NCBI GenBank assembly: GCA_003248315.1
Contig: QKWM01000004.1
Coordinates: 124,001-188,000 of the forward strand
Source of the DNA: Streptomyces sp. SW4
GTDB lineage: Bacteria > Actinomycetota > Actinomycetes > Streptomycetales > Streptomycetaceae
Length of the DNA stretch: 64,000 nucleotides
Direction of reading: 5' to 3'
Of the stretch, positions 44,792 to 55,308 are shown in pieces; position 1 is the first letter of the stretch; each line of letters begins with the position of its first letter. The position numbers and the translations under genes are program-made. Under the pieces are notes generated by a model. It made no database searches and was not told where the DNA came from. It was given only the letters and a program-made list of their open reading frames with translations.

Positions 44792-47101
44792 TCACCGCCC
44801 CAGCGTGAGCCGGGGCCTCGGCCCCTCCGTGCGTCCGGTGCGCGGCGGGCGGCTGCCCGCCCGGTAGGGCGCCGGCCAGACGGCGCCCGGCCCCTCGTAG
44901 CCCTGCTCGGCCGCCGCGTGCAGCGTCCAGTGCGGGTCGTAGAGATGGGGCCGGGCCAGGGCGCACAGGTCGGTGCGGCCGGCGAGGATCAGGGAGTTGA
45001 CGTCGTCCCAGGAGGAGATGGCGCCCACCGCGATCACCGGGACGCGGGCCTCGTGGCGGATACGGTCGGCGTACGGCGTCTGGTACGACCGTCCGAACTC
45101 GGGCCGCTCGTCGGCGACGACCTGCCCCGTGGACACGTCGATCGCGTCGGCGCCGTGCGCGGCGAAGGCGCGGGCGATCTCCACGGCGTCCTCGCCGCTC
45201 GTGCCGCCCTCGGCCCAGTCGGTCGCGGAGATGCGGACGGTCATGGGCCGTTCCTCCGGCCACACGGCCCGGACGGCGTCGAAGACCTCCAGCGGGAACC
45301 TCAGCCGCCGCTCCAGGGTGCCGCCGTAGGCGTCGGTGCGCCGGTTGGTGAGCGGGGAGAGGAAGCCGGAGAGCAGATACCCGTGGGCGCAATGCAGTTC
45401 GAGCAGGTCGAAGCCGGCCCGGGCCGCGCGCCGGGCGGCGGCCGTGAACTGCTCCCGTATGTCGGTGAGCTGGGCCCGGGACAGCTCCCGCGGGACCTGG
45501 CTGCCGGGGCGGTACGGCAGCGGGGAGGCGGCCACCAGCGGCCAGTTGCCGTCCGGGAGGGGTTCGTCGATGCCCTCCCACATCAGCTTGGTGGAGCCCT
45601 TGCGGCCGCTGTGGCCGAGCTGGACGCCGATGGCGGTGCCCGGCGCCTGCGCGTGCACGAAGCCGGTGATCCGCCGCCACGCCTCGGTCTGGCGGGGGGT
45701 GTAGAGGCCCGCGCAGCCCGGGTGATGCGGCCCTCGGGGCTGACGCACACCATCTCCGTCATGACCAGCCCGGCGCCGCCGAGGGCGCGGGCGCCCAGGT
45801 GGACCAGGTGGAAGTCGCCGGGTACGCCGTCGGTGGCCGAGTACATGTCCATCGGGGAGACGACGACCCGGTTGCGCAGGGTCAGGCCGCGCAGCCGGAA
45901 CGGGGTGAACATGGGCGGTGTGCCGGGCGGACAGCCGAACTCCTCCTCGACGGCCTCGGTGAAGCGGGCGTCGCGCAGCCGCAGATTGTCGTGGGTGACG
46001 CGCCGGCTGCGGGTGAGCAGGTTGAACGCGAACCGGCGCGGCGGCTGGCCGACGTAGCGGGCCAGGTCCTCGAACCACTCCAGACTGGCGCGGGCGGCAC
46101 GCTGGGTGGAGGCGACGACGGGACGCCGCTCCTCCTCGTAGGCGGCCAGCGCCTCGGGCAGCGAGGCCCGTTCCCCGAGGCAGGCGGCCAGGGCGAGGGC
46201 GTCCTCGACGGCGAGCTTGGTGCCGGAGCCGATGGAGAAGTGCGCGGTGTGGGCGGCGTCGCCGAGCAGGACGACGTTGCCGTGGGACCAGCGCTCGGTG
46301 ACGAGGGTGCGGAACGTCGTCCAGGCCGACTTGTTGGAGCGCAGCGGGCGGCCGCCGAGCGCGTCCGTGAAGATCTTGGCGCAGCTCTCGATGGACTCCG
46401 CCACGGGCATGGTGTCGAAGCCGGCGGCGCGCCAGACCTCCTCGCGCATTTCGACGATCACCGTGGAGGAGCCGGGCGCGTAGGGGTAGCCGTGCAGTTG
46501 CATCACGCCGTGTTCGGTCTCGGCGATCTCGAAGCGGAACGCCTCGAAGGCGAGGTCGGCGGCGAGCCAGATGTAGCGGCAGCGGTGGGGGTGAGCCGGG
46601 GCCGGAAGGCGTCGGCGTACGCCTCGCGGGTGGTGCTGTGGACGCCGTCGGCGGCGACGACGAGGTCGTACTCCCGGCGGAGCCGGTCCGGGTGCGGGGC
46701 GGCGGTGCACAGGCGCAGGTCGACGCCGAGGGCCCGGCAGCGTTCGTGGAGGATCTGCAGCAGGCGTTTCCTGCCGAGGGCGGCGAAGCCGTGGCCGCCG
46801 GAGGTCTGGCGGACGCCTCGGTGGACGATGTCGATGTCGTCCCAGCGGACGAACTCGCGTTGCAGTGCCGCGTAGACCGCCGGGTCGGCGTGTTCGATGC
46901 CGCCGAGGGTCTCGTCGGAGAGGACGACGCCGAAGCCGAAGGTGTCGTCGGGGCGTTGCGCTCCCAGACGGTGACCTGCCGGCCGGGGTCGAGGCGTTTG
47001 AGGAGGGCGGCGGCGTAGAGGCCGCCGGGGCCGCCGCCGACGACCGCGACGCGCAGGGGGCGGTTCCCCGGGGCCGGGGCGGTTCCGTCGGACGAGAGCA
47101 T
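44792..47101 (-). CDS. Fused flavin monooxygenase / Old Yellow Enzyme oxidoreductase (2-aminobenzoyl-CoA monooxygenase/reductase or salicylyl-CoA 5-hydroxylase type), frameshifted
   Basis: About 770 residues. Residues 1-380 form a PHBH-type FAD monooxygenase: [33 protein letters not shown] and [19 protein letters not shown]. Residues 395-770 form an FMN-dependent Old Yellow Enzyme domain: [54 protein letters not shown] and [14 protein letters not shown]. This exact fusion is known in aminobenzoyl-CoA monooxygenase/reductase of Azoarcus and salicylyl-CoA hydroxylases. It hydroxylates and reduces the CoA-bound ring. Start ATG 47101 behind GGGAGG, 3 bases after the hydratase stop. Breaks near 46955, 46592 and 45720. 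Confidence 0.9.
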   Translation of the reverse strand: MLSSDGTAPAPGNRPLRVAVVGGGPGGLYAAALLKRLDPGRQVTVWERNAPTTPSASASSSPTRPSAASNTPTRRSTRHCNASSSAGTTSTSSTEASARPPAATASPPSAGNACCRSSTNAAGPSASTCACAPPPRTRTGSAGSTTSSSPPTASTAPPARRTPTPSGPGSPPPLPLHLARRRPRLRGVPLRDRRDRTRRDATARLPLRARLLHGDRRNARGGLARRRLRHHARGGVHRELRQDLHGRARRPPAALQQVGLDDVPHPRHRALVPRQRRPARRRRPHRALLHRLRHQARRRGRPRPGRLPRGTGLAARGAGRLRGGAASRRRLHPACRPRQSGVVRGPGPLRRPAAAPVRVQPAHPQPARHPRQSAAARRPLHRGRRGGVRLSARHTAHVHPVPAARPDPAQPGRRLPDGHVLGHRRRTRRLPPGPPGRPRPRRRRAGHDGDGVRQPRGPHHPGCAGLYTPRQTEAWRRITGFVHAQAPGTAIGVQLGHSGRKGSTKLMWEGIDEPLPDGNWPLVAASPLPYRPGSQVPRELSRAQLTDIREQFTAAARRAARAGFDLLELHCAHGYLLSGFLSPLTNRRTDAYGGTLERRLRFPLEVFDAVRAVWPEERPMTVRISATDWAEGGTSGEDAVEIARAFAAHGADAIDVSTGQVVADERPEFGRSYQTPYADRIRHEARVPVIAVGAISSWDDVNSLILAGRTDLCALARPHLYDPHWTLHAAAEQGYEGPGAVWPAPYRAGSRPPRTGRTEGPRPRLTLGR

Positions 47102-47104
47102 CCC

Positions 47105-47932
47105 CTACCTCCCTCGCCACTTCGGCGGGCGCTTCTGCGTGAACGCCGCGTGGAACTCGGCGTAGTCCTCGCCGTTCATCAGCAGGGCCTGGGTCGAGGC
47201 GTCCAGTTCCACGGCGGCCGCCAGCGGCATGTCCAGCTCGGCCGTCAGCAGGGCCTTGGTCTGGGCGTACGCCAGGGCAGGGCCGTCGGCCAGGCGGCGG
47301 GCCAGCGCGCGGGCGGCCCGGTCGGCGCCGCCGTCGTCGGTCAGCTCGCTGATCAGGCCGATGCGCTCCGCCTCGGCGGCCCGGACCGGATCGCCGAGCA
47401 TCAGCAGGCGGGTGGCGTGCCCGAGGCCGACGACGCGGGGCAGCAGATAGGCCGCGCCCATGTCACCGCCGGACAGGCCGACCCGGGTGAAGAGGAAGGC
47501 GAAGCGGGCGGTGGGGTCGGCGACGCGGAAGTCGGCGGCGAGGGCGAGGACGGCGCCGGCGCCCGCGGCGACGCCGTGGATCGCGGCGATCACCGGGAAC
47601 GGGCACTCCCGGATCGCCCGGACGACCTGTCCGGTCATCCGGTTGAAGTCCAGGAGCTGCGCGGTGTCCATCGCCAGGGTGGCGCCGATGATCTCGTCGA
47701 CGTCGCCGCCGGAGCAGAAGCCCCGGCCCTCGCCGGCCAGGACCAGGGCGCGCACGGACCGCTCCCTGGAGAGTTCGGCGAGCAGGTCGCGCAGGTCGGC
47801 GTAGGCGCCGAAGGTGAGCGCGTTGAGCTTGTCGGGGCGGGCGAGGGTGACGGTGGCGACGCCGTCGGCGCGGTCCACGCGCAGGTGCTCCCAGTCGGGG
47901 GTGCGGGCGGCGGAGCCGGTGAAGGGACTCAT
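47105..47932 (-). CDS. Enoyl-CoA hydratase/isomerase family protein
   Basis: 275 residues, intact crotonase fold. [19 protein letters not shown] is the first oxyanion-hole strand and [22 protein letters not shown] the second; the C-terminal trimerisation helices follow (ending [12 protein letters not shown]). First gene of the operon with the monooxygenase/OYE fusion. It probably hydrates or opens a CoA-bound dienoyl or cyclohexenoyl intermediate. Start ATG 47932 has GAGGAGG at 10 bases. Confidence 0.9.
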   Translation of the reverse strand: MSPFTGSAARTPDWEHLRVDRADGVATVTLARPDKLNALTFGAYADLRDLLAELSRERSVRALVLAGEGRGFCSGGDVDEIIGATLAMDTAQLLDFNRMTGQVVRAIRECPFPVIAAIHGVAAGAGAVLALAADFRVADPTARFAFLFTRVGLSGGDMGAAYLLPRVVGLGHATRLLMLGDPVRAAEAERIGLISELTDDGGADRAARALARRLADGPALAYAQTKALLTAELDMPLAAAVELDASTQALLMNGEDYAEFHAAFTQKRPPKWRGR

Positions 47933-48309
47933 GTCGGGCGGCCTCCTCGGGCGGGCACGGCCTCACTGAGCACTGCCCCTCGACGCTATCACCGTTCCGT
48001 GACCGTCGTCACGACAGCGCGATAGACCTTCTCGGCGTGCGGATCACGCCGGTCACAGGAGTCACCGGACGTCGACAGCGCGGTAACAGCGGGAGCGTCC
48101 GCGGGAGGGGAGCCGTTCACCGGGGTAGGCCGCCGGTCACGGGGCCCGAAGGTCCCGGACGGTGCCCGTCGAAGGTCTCTGCCGGGCGGCCCGTACCATT
48201 CATAAGGTTGAAAGCAGGACAGGACCGCCTGCTCCACGAACGGAATCACCGTGCACGATCGCATCCCCGCCCAGCCGCCGGCCGGCCACCGCTCCCCGGG
48301 AGGCACTCC
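47933..48309. other. Divergent intergenic region, hydratase / HATPase gene
   Basis: 377 bases. Near the hydratase it holds the second copy of the composite operator. The rest is ordinary GC-rich sequence; I see no other element. Confidence 0.55.
47987..48024 (-). promoter_or_regulatory. Composite operator of the hydratase-monooxygenase operon
   Basis: On the minus strand: TATCGCGC, 5 bases, TGAC-GACG-GTCAC, 8 bases, GATA. The centre is a perfect palindrome CGTGAC-N4-GTCACG. It lies 55-92 bases before the hydratase start and mirrors the ligase operator. Confidence 0.62.
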
Positions 48310-48740
48310 GTGCCGTCCCAGCCGTCGGCCTCCTGGCGCATCGCGCTGCCGCACTCCGTCGCGGCCGTGCCGGTGGCCCGCGCGCTCGTACGGACGGCCC
48401 TGGCAGAGCTGGAGCACGGCGCCGACTGCGACACCGCCGAACTGCTCACCGCGGAGCTGGTCGCCAACGCCGTGGAGCACACCTCCGGCGAGGCGCCGAT
48501 CGAGCTGGTGCTGGAGCTGCTGCCGACCGGCTGCCAGGTCGAGGTGCACGACCCGGACCCGCAGCCGCCGGGGGCCTGACCCGGCCGTCCGTCGCCGTGC
48601 CCGACCCGTGGCAGGAGCACGGGCGCGGTCTGCTGCTGATCCGCGCCCTCAGCTCGTCGTGCGGGCACCGCCCCACCGCCACCGGCAAGGCGGTGTGGTT
48701 CAGACTGCCTGCGGTTCCCGCTCAGCGGCGTCCGGCGTGA
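48310..48740 (+). CDS. HATPase_c (anti-sigma/RsbW-like) regulatory protein, frameshifted
   Basis: About 144 residues. CDTAELLTAELVANAVEHT is the N-box of GHKL ATPases and DPWQEHGRGLLLIRAL the G-box, as in the numerous Streptomyces RsbW-like single-domain kinases. Such proteins sequester or phosphorylate sigma-factor regulators. Start GTG 48310 was chosen because GGGAGG sits 6 bases before it. The break near 48578 separates the two motifs. The 3' end overlaps the convergent permease gene by 41 bases. Confidence 0.82.
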
Positions 48741-50139
48741 CCTCGGCCGCGTGCCGGGCCAGCCGGGAGTTGCGGCGCCCGTAGAGGGCGTAGACCCCGA
48801 GGCCGACGGCCAGGAAGACGGCGAACTGGAGCCAGGTCGTGGCGCCCGTCTCGTACATCAGGTACAGGCAGAAGCCGACGCCGAGCAGCGGGGTCACCGG
48901 GTACAGCGGCACCCGGAAGGTGCGGGCGAGGCCCGGCTCGCGGCGGCGCAGCGCGATCACCGCGATGTTGACGGCGGCCATGGTGGCGAGGGTGCCGATG
49001 GTGCACAGGTTGACCACCGCGTCCAGCGGGGCGAAGGCCGCCGGGACCGCGAAGACCAGGCCGACGATCAGGGTGCCGGCGACGGGCGTGGCGGTGCGCG
49101 GCGAGACCTTCTCGAAGACGCGCGGGACGAGGCCGTCGCGGGACATGGACATCAGGATGCGAGTCTGGCCGTACATCACGGCGAGCACCACCGAGGCGAT
49201 GGCGACGACCGCGCCGAAGGCGACGATCCCGCCGCCGACCGTGGAGCCGGTGACCTCGTCGACGACGTGCGAGAGCGCGGCGGGGGTGCCGCCGACCTCG
49301 TCGCCGCCGATGGCGCCGATCGCGGCGAGGGCGACCGCGCAGTACAGCAGGGTGACCAGGCCGATGCAGACCAGGATGGCGACGGGGATGTCCCGGCGCG
49401 GGTTCTTCGCCTCCTCGCCGGCCGTGGTGATGGCGTCGAAGCCGATGTAGGAGAAGAACGCGGCGGTGGTGCCGGCGCCGATGCCGGCGAGGCCGGCCGG
49501 CGAGAACGGGGTGAGGTTGCCGTCCTGGAAGGCGGTGAAGCCGATGGCGACGAAGGCCACGAGGACGGCGAGCTTGACGACGGCCATGGCGGCCGTGGCC
49601 CGGGCGCTCTCCCGCACGCCGCGCACCAGCAGCACGGAGGCCATCGCGATGACGAGGACGGCGGGCAGGTTGACCGCGCCGCCGTCGCCGGGCCCGGCGG
49701 AGAGCGCCTGCGGGAGCCGCAGGCCGAGGACGCCGTCCAGCAGCTCGTTGACGTACTGGCTCCAGCCGACGGCGACCGCGGAGACGGACACGCCGTACTC
49801 CAGCAGCAGGCACCAGCCGACCAGGAAGGCGGTGGTCTCGCCGAGCCCGGCGTAGGCGAAGGAGTACGAGGACCCGGAGACCGGGATCGCGCCGCCCAGC
49901 TCGGCGAAGGCGAACGCGGTGAACACGCAGGTGATCGCGGCCAGCACGAAGGAGACGACCACGGCCGGGCCGGCCTCGGCGACCGAGTCGGACAGGCCGA
50001 CGAAGATGCCGGTGCCGACGATCGCGCCAACGCCGAAGCAGACGAGGTGGAACAGCCCCATCGTGCGCTTCAGGCCGTGGCCTTCGCGGTCCGCGCCGGA
50101 TTCGGCGACCAGGAGATGGGGCGACTTGATGCGGGGCAT
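48700..50139 (-). CDS. APC-superfamily amino-acid permease, probably for arginine/ornithine
   Basis: 479 residues, intact, 12 spans. FGVGAIVGTGIFVGLSDSVA and FFSYIGFDAITTAGEEAKNP are CAT-type APC motifs. It is a different paralogue from the permease at 15112 (no Gly-Pro tail). It follows the arcA-arcB genes in the same direction, 100 bases after arcB, so arginine or ornithine is the likely substrate; this is from context. Start ATG 50139. Confidence 0.87.
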   Translation of the reverse strand: MPRIKSPHLLVAESGADREGHGLKRTMGLFHLVCFGVGAIVGTGIFVGLSDSVAEAGPAVVVSFVLAAITCVFTAFAFAELGGAIPVSGSSYSFAYAGLGETTAFLVGWCLLLEYGVSVSAVAVGWSQYVNELLDGVLGLRLPQALSAGPGDGGAVNLPAVLVIAMASVLLVRGVRESARATAAMAVVKLAVLVAFVAIGFTAFQDGNLTPFSPAGLAGIGAGTTAAFFSYIGFDAITTAGEEAKNPRRDIPVAILVCIGLVTLLYCAVALAAIGAIGGDEVGGTPAALSHVVDEVTGSTVGGGIVAFGAVVAIASVVLAVMYGQTRILMSMSRDGLVPRVFEKVSPRTATPVAGTLIVGLVFAVPAAFAPLDAVVNLCTIGTLATMAAVNIAVIALRRREPGLARTFRVPLYPVTPLLGVGFCLYLMYETGATTWLQFAVFLAVGLGVYALYGRRNSRLARHAAEVTPDAAEREPQAV

Positions 50140-50239
50140 GCGGGTGGTGCTCGTTTCTGGTGGTGCGGGCGACGGGTGCGTCGCGTCCGGCGGCGCCGGG
50201 CGGGGGTGGTGCCCGGGCCGCGGTCAGGATAGGCCCTGG

Positions 50240-51246
50240 TCAGGCGAGGGTGGCGACCAGGACGGCCTTGATGGTGTGCAGCCGGTTCTCCGCCTCGTCG
50301 AAGACCACCGAGTGCGCGGACTCGAAGACCTCGTCGGTGACCTCCAGGGACTCCAGGCCATGGGCCTCGAAGATCTCCTGGCCGACCGTGGTGCCCAGGT
50401 CGTGGAAGGCGGGCAGGCAGTGCAGGAACTTCACGTCCGGGTTGCCGGTCGCGCGCAGCACGTCCATGGTCACGGCGTAGGGGCGAGGGCGGCGATCCGG
50501 TCGGCCCAGACCTCCTTGGGCTCGCCCATGGAGACCCACACGTCCGTGGCGACGAAGTCGGCGCCGCGGACGCCGTCCGCGACCTCCTCGGTCAGGGTGA
50601 CGCGGGCCCCGCTCTCCTCGGCCAGCGCCCGGGCCCGGTCGACGATCTCCTGGGCGGGCCAGTAGGACTTCGGCGCGACGATCCGCACGTCCATGCCGAG
50701 CAGGGCGCCGGTGACCAGGTAGGAGTTGCCCATGTTGAAGCGGGCGTCGCCGAGGTAGGCGAAGGAGATCTCCTGGAGCGGCTTGGCGCTGTGCTCGGTC
50801 ATGGTGAGCACGTCGGCGAGCATCTGGGTGGGGTGCCAGTCGTCGGTCAGGCCGTTGTAGACGGGCACGCCCGCGTACGCGGCCAGCTCCTCGACCTTGG
50901 CCTGGCTGTCGCCGCGGTACTCGATCGCGTCGTACATCCGCCCGAGCACGCGCGCGGTGTCCCGGACGGACTCCTTGTGGCCGATCTGCGAGCCGGACGG
51001 GTCCAGGTAGGTGGTGGAGGCGCCCTGGTCGGCGGCGGCGACCTCGAACGCGCAGCGGGTGCGCGTCGAGGTCTTCTCGAAGATCAGCGCAATGTTCCTG
51101 CCCCGCAGCCGCGGTGTCTCGTTCCCGGCCTTCTTGGCGGCCTTCAGCTCCGCGGCCAGCTCGACCAGGCCGCGGAACTCGTCCGCGGTGAAGTCCAGCT
51201 CCTTCAGGAACGGGCGGCCGGCGAGGGCGGTCGGGACAGTCGCCAT
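50240..51246 (-). CDS. arcB: Ornithine carbamoyltransferase, frameshifted
   Basis: About 335 residues. [19 protein letters not shown] is the carbamoyl-phosphate loop, [17 protein letters not shown] the second phosphate site, [19 protein letters not shown] the central helix, and [12 protein letters not shown] the ornithine/Cys-Leu-Pro motif. Because it sits behind arginine deiminase, it probably runs in the catabolic direction, citrulline to ornithine and carbamoyl phosphate, although no carbamate kinase gene is adjacent. The break is in a run of C near 50488. Start ATG 51246. Confidence 0.92.
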
Positions 51247-51286
51247 GGGGGCGCTCCAGGATGACGGCAACAGGGGACTCTGGAAC

Positions 51287-51315
51287 ACTATACGAGAGTC
51301 GGCATTCTTATACGA
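51287..51315 (-). promoter_or_regulatory. Candidate promoter between arcA and arcB
   Basis: The minus strand shows TCGTAT and TATAGT with 17 bases between, and a direct repeat TCGTATA. It stands 40 bases before arcB, in an unusually A/T-rich 90-base gap. Confidence 0.35.
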
Positions 51316-51336
51316 ACCCGTGGCCGGGCGGGCGGC

Positions 51337-52560
51337 TCACACGGCCGCCCGCTCCACCGGGCAGCTCATGCAGCGCGGCCCGCCGCGGCCCCGGCCCAGC
51401 TCGCTGCCGGGGATCTCGATCACCTCGATGCCCTGCTTGCGCAGATGTGTGTTGGTGGTGGAGTTGCGCTCGTAGGCGACGACGACGCCCGGTTCCACGG
51501 CCAGCACGTTGCAGCCGTCGTCCCACTGCTCCCGCTCCGCCGCGTGCACGTCCTGCGTGGCGGTCAGCACCCGGATCTCGCTCAGCCCGAGCGCCGCGGC
51601 GATCGCCCGGTGCATGTGCTCCGGCGGGTGGTCGGTGACCTTCAGCTCCTTGTCGCCGGTGCCCGGCTCGATGGTGTACGAGCGGAGCATGCCCAGGCCC
51701 GCGTACTGGGTGAAGGTGTCCCCGTCCACCATCGTCATCACCGTGTCGAGGTGCATGAACGCCCGCCGCTTCGGCATGTCCAGCGCCACGATGGTACGGG
51801 CGGAGCCCGCCGCGAACAGCTTGTGGGCCAGCATCTCCACGGCCTGCGGCGTGGTGCGCTCGCTCATGCCGATGAGGACCGCGCCGTTGCCGATGACCAG
51901 CACGTCCCCGCCCTCGATCGTCGACGGGTAGTCGGCCTGCCCCTCGGACCAGACGTGGAAGCCGGCGCCGCGGAAGAGCGGGTGGTGGCGGTAGATCGCC
52001 TCGAAGTGCACCGTCTCGCGCTGCCGTGCCGGCCAGCGCATCGCGTTGATGGAGACGCCGTCGTAGATCCAGGCGGAGGTGTCCCGGGTGAAGAGGTGGT
52101 TGGGCAGCGGCCGGAGCAGGAAGTCGTCCAGCTCCATGACGTGGAAGCGCACCGACACCGGCTCGGGGTGCGCGTCGAGGAACTCCCGCTTGGTCATGCC
52201 GCCGACCAGTGCCTCGGCCAGCTCGGCGGCCGGCAGGGTCTCGAACGCGGTCCGCAGGTGGTCCGTGGCCAGGACGCCGTACTCCTTCTCGTCGAAGACC
52301 CGGTCGAGGACCAGTTCCCGGGCGGCCGGGATGTCGAGGGTCTCGGTGAGCAGGTCGCCGAAGAGGTGCACCGAGACACCGCGGTCGCGGAGCACGTCGG
52401 CGAACCCGTCGTGCTCCGCGCGCGCCCGGCGCACCCACAGCACGTCGTCGAAGAGCAGGGCGTCCTTGTTGCTGGGGGTGAGCCTTTTGAGCTCGAGATG
52501 CGGCCGGTGCAGGATGACGCGGCTGAGCCGCCCGGCCTCGGAGTCGACATGGAATCCCAT
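51337..52560 (-). CDS. arcA: Arginine deiminase
   Basis: 407 residues, intact. It hydrolyses arginine to citrulline and ammonia. Guanidine-superfamily features: [55 protein letters not shown] with the catalytic His, and the C-terminal nucleophile Cys in [12 protein letters not shown]. It is the first gene of the arc group. A strong terminator separates it from the upstream pnkp gene. Confidence 0.95.
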   Translation of the reverse strand: MGFHVDSEAGRLSRVILHRPHLELKRLTPSNKDALLFDDVLWVRRARAEHDGFADVLRDRGVSVHLFGDLLTETLDIPAARELVLDRVFDEKEYGVLATDHLRTAFETLPAAELAEALVGGMTKREFLDAHPEPVSVRFHVMELDDFLLRPLPNHLFTRDTSAWIYDGVSINAMRWPARQRETVHFEAIYRHHPLFRGAGFHVWSEGQADYPSTIEGGDVLVIGNGAVLIGMSERTTPQAVEMLAHKLFAAGSARTIVALDMPKRRAFMHLDTVMTMVDGDTFTQYAGLGMLRSYTIEPGTGDKELKVTDHPPEHMHRAIAAALGLSEIRVLTATQDVHAAEREQWDDGCNVLAVEPGVVVAYERNSTTNTHLRKQGIEVIEIPGSELGRGRGGPRCMSCPVERAAV

Positions 52561-52660
52561 GGCTCCATCCTGACCACTCGGGCGCCTGTTCACCCCCCGC
52601 TTGCGCGGACCCGTGACCGCGGCGGGCCGCCTCGGCGCCGGTCCTGGTGGCCGCGCACGC

Positions 52661-52693
52661 GGCCGGTGCCCGGGTTCGCCCCGGGCACCGGCC
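52661..52693 (-). terminator. Terminator of the hen1-pnkp operon
   Basis: A perfect 14-bp stem (GGCCGGTGCCCGGG / CCCGGGCACCGGCC) with a 5-base loop, 24 bases after the pnkp stop. Confidence 0.88.
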
Positions 52694-52717
52694 GGCGGCA
52701 GGACCACGGCGGCCCGG

Positions 52718-55308
52718 TCACAGACGCGGGTCGACCGGCTCGGACTCCAGGGCCAGGACGCCGAAGACCGCCTCGTGCACCCGCCACAGCGGCTCGCCCT
52801 CCGCCAGCCGGTCCAGGGCCTCCAGGCCGAGGGCGTACTCGCGCAGCGCCAGCGACCGCTTGTGGTTCAGGAACCGCTGCCGCAGCCGGGCGAGGTTGTC
52901 CGGGCGCGTGTACTCGGGCCGTAGATGATCCGCAGGTACTCGCGGCCCCGGCACTTGACGCCGGGCTGCACCAGCCGCCCCTTGCCGTCCCGGACCAGCG
53001 CCCCGAGCGGCTTGACGACCATGCCCTCGCCGCCCCGGCCGGTCATCTCCAGCCACCAGTCGACGCCCGCCCGCACCGACTCGGGGTCGCCGGTGTCGAC
53101 GTACAGCCTGCGGGTGGTGTGCAGCAGGCCGGTGCCGTCGTGCTCGACCAGCCGGTCGACGAGGGCGAGCTGCTCGTCGTGCGGCAGCGCGGCGAGGCTG
53201 CGTCCCTGCACGGCCAGGATCTGGAACGGCGCGAGGCGGACGCCGTCGAGGCCGTCCGTCGCCCAGCAGTAGCGCCGGTAGGCGTCGGTGAACGCGGCCG
53301 CGTCGGCGGCCCGCTCCCGCTGCCGGGCGAGCAGGTCGGTGACGTCGACGCCCCTCGCCGCGGCGCCCTCCAGGGCGGCCAGCGCACCCGGGAACACCGC
53401 GCCGGAGGCGGCGCCCACGGCGGCGTACTGCGAGCGCAGCAGGCCGGACGCCTTCAGCGACCAGGGCATCAGCTCGGCGTCGAGCAGCATCCAGTCGGTG
53501 GACAGCTCGTCCCACAGTCCGGCCGCGCCGATCGCCGCGCGCAGCCGGTCGAGGACCGCCTCGGCGACGGACGCGTCGTCGAAGAACGGGCGGCCGGTGC
53601 GGGTGTAGACGGAGCCGGTGGGGCCTCCCCCGCCCCGTCCGCACCCGAGCGGGAGGCGCCCCCGGCACCGAAGCGCGCGCGGAGCGTCTCCGCGTCGCGG
53701 CACACCAGCACCACCGCCCGCGAGCCCATGTGCTTCTCCTCGCATACGACCCGGGCCACCCGTCGGCGGCGTACTGGGCGAACGCCTCCTTCGGGTGCTC
53801 CAGGAAGCCCTCCTCGTGCGAGGTGGCGGCCGGGGCCATGGTCGGCGGCAGGTACGGCAGCAGCCGCGGGTCGATCGCGAAGCGGCTCATGACCTCCAGG
53901 GCGGCCGCCGCGTTGTCCTCGCGGATCGTCACCCGGCCCGCGTACCGGGTCTCCACCGCGCGGCGGCCGTGCACGTCGGCCAGGTCGAGCGGCCGGCCGT
54001 CGCGCCCGCCGGGAGCCTCGCTGCGCAGCGGCTTGACCGGCTCGTACCAGACGCGCTCGGCGGGGACGGTGACGATCTCCCGCTCCGGCCAGCGCAGCGC
54101 GGTGAGCTTGCCGCCGAAGACCGCGCCGGTGTCCAGGCAGATGGTGTTGTTCAGCCACGTCGCCTCCGGGACCGGGGTGTGGCCGTAGACGACGGCGGCA
54201 CGGCCCCGGTAGTCCTCGGCCCACGGGTAGCGCACCGGCAGCCCGAACTCGTCGGTCTCGCCGGTGGTGTCGCCGTACAGGGCGTGGCTGCGGACCCGGC
54301 CGGAGGTGCGGCCGTGGTACTTCTCCGGCAGTCCGGCGTGGCAGACCACGAGCCGGCCGCCGTCGAGGACGTAGTGGCTGACCAGCCCGTCGATGAACTC
54401 CCGTACCTCGGCGCGGAACTCCTCGCTCTCGCCCTCCATCTGCGCGACCGTCTCGGCGAGCCCGTGGGTGAGCTGGACGCGTCGGCCCTTGAGGTGGCGG
54501 CCGAACTTGTTCTCGTGGTTGCCGGGGACGCACAGGGCGTTGCCCGACTTCACCATCGCCATCACCCGCCGCAGCACGCCGGGGCTGTCCGGGCCCCGGT
54601 CGACCAGGTCGCCGACGAAGACGGCGGTGCGGCCCTCGGGTGGACGCCGTCGGTGTAGCCGAGCTTGCCGAGCAGGGCCTCCAGCTCGGACGCGCAGCCG
54701 TGGACGTCGCCGATGATGTCGAAGGGCCCAGTGAGGTGGGTGAGGTCGTTGAACCGCTTCTCGGTGACGACGGTGGCGTGCTCGACCTCCTCGACGCCGC
54801 GCAGGACGTGGACCTTCCGGAAGCCCTCGCGCTCCAGGTGGCGCAGGGAGCGGCGCAGTTCCCGGGTGTGCCGCTGGACGACCCGGCGGGGCATGTCGGC
54901 GCGGTCGGAGCGGGCGGCGTTGCGCTCGGCGCACACCTGCTCGGGCACGTCGAGGACGATGGCGATGGGCAGCACGTCGTGCTGCCGGGCCAGCTCGATC
55001 AGCCGGCGGCGGGCGTCCTGCTGCACGTTGGTCGCGTCGACGACGGTGCGGCGGCCGGCGGCGAGCCGCTTGCCGGTGATGTAGTGCAGCACGTCGAAGG
55101 CGTCCCGGGTGGCGCTCTGGTCGTTCTCGTCGTCGGAGACGAGCCCGCGGCAGAAGTCGGAGGAGACGACCTCGGTCGGCTTGAAGTGGCGGCGGGCGAA
55201 GGTGGACTTGCCGGAGCCGGAGGCGCCGACGAGGACCACGAGGGAGAGGTCGGTGACGGGCAGGGCGCGGGCCCGCACGGCGCTGCCGGTGTCGTCGGTG
55301 GTGGTCAT
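52718..55308 (-). CDS. pnkp: Polynucleotide kinase-phosphatase-ligase (Pnkp), frameshifted
   Basis: About 865 residues, the usual three modules of bacterial Pnkp. Kinase: [19 protein letters not shown] near residue 30. Metallophosphatase from about residue 195: [36 protein letters not shown] and VVCHAGLP. Ligase: [16 protein letters not shown] near residue 520 with the adenylated Lys, and GGEGMVVKP as a later nucleotidyl-transfer motif. It heals and, with Hen1, seals RNA cut by ribotoxins. Start ATG 55308 overlaps the hen1 stop. Breaks near 54643, 53757, 53620 and 52918. Confidence 0.93.

Noticed and set aside
53600..53770. Programmed frameshifting in pnkp
   Set aside because: Breaks of the same kind occur at the same rate across the whole window.
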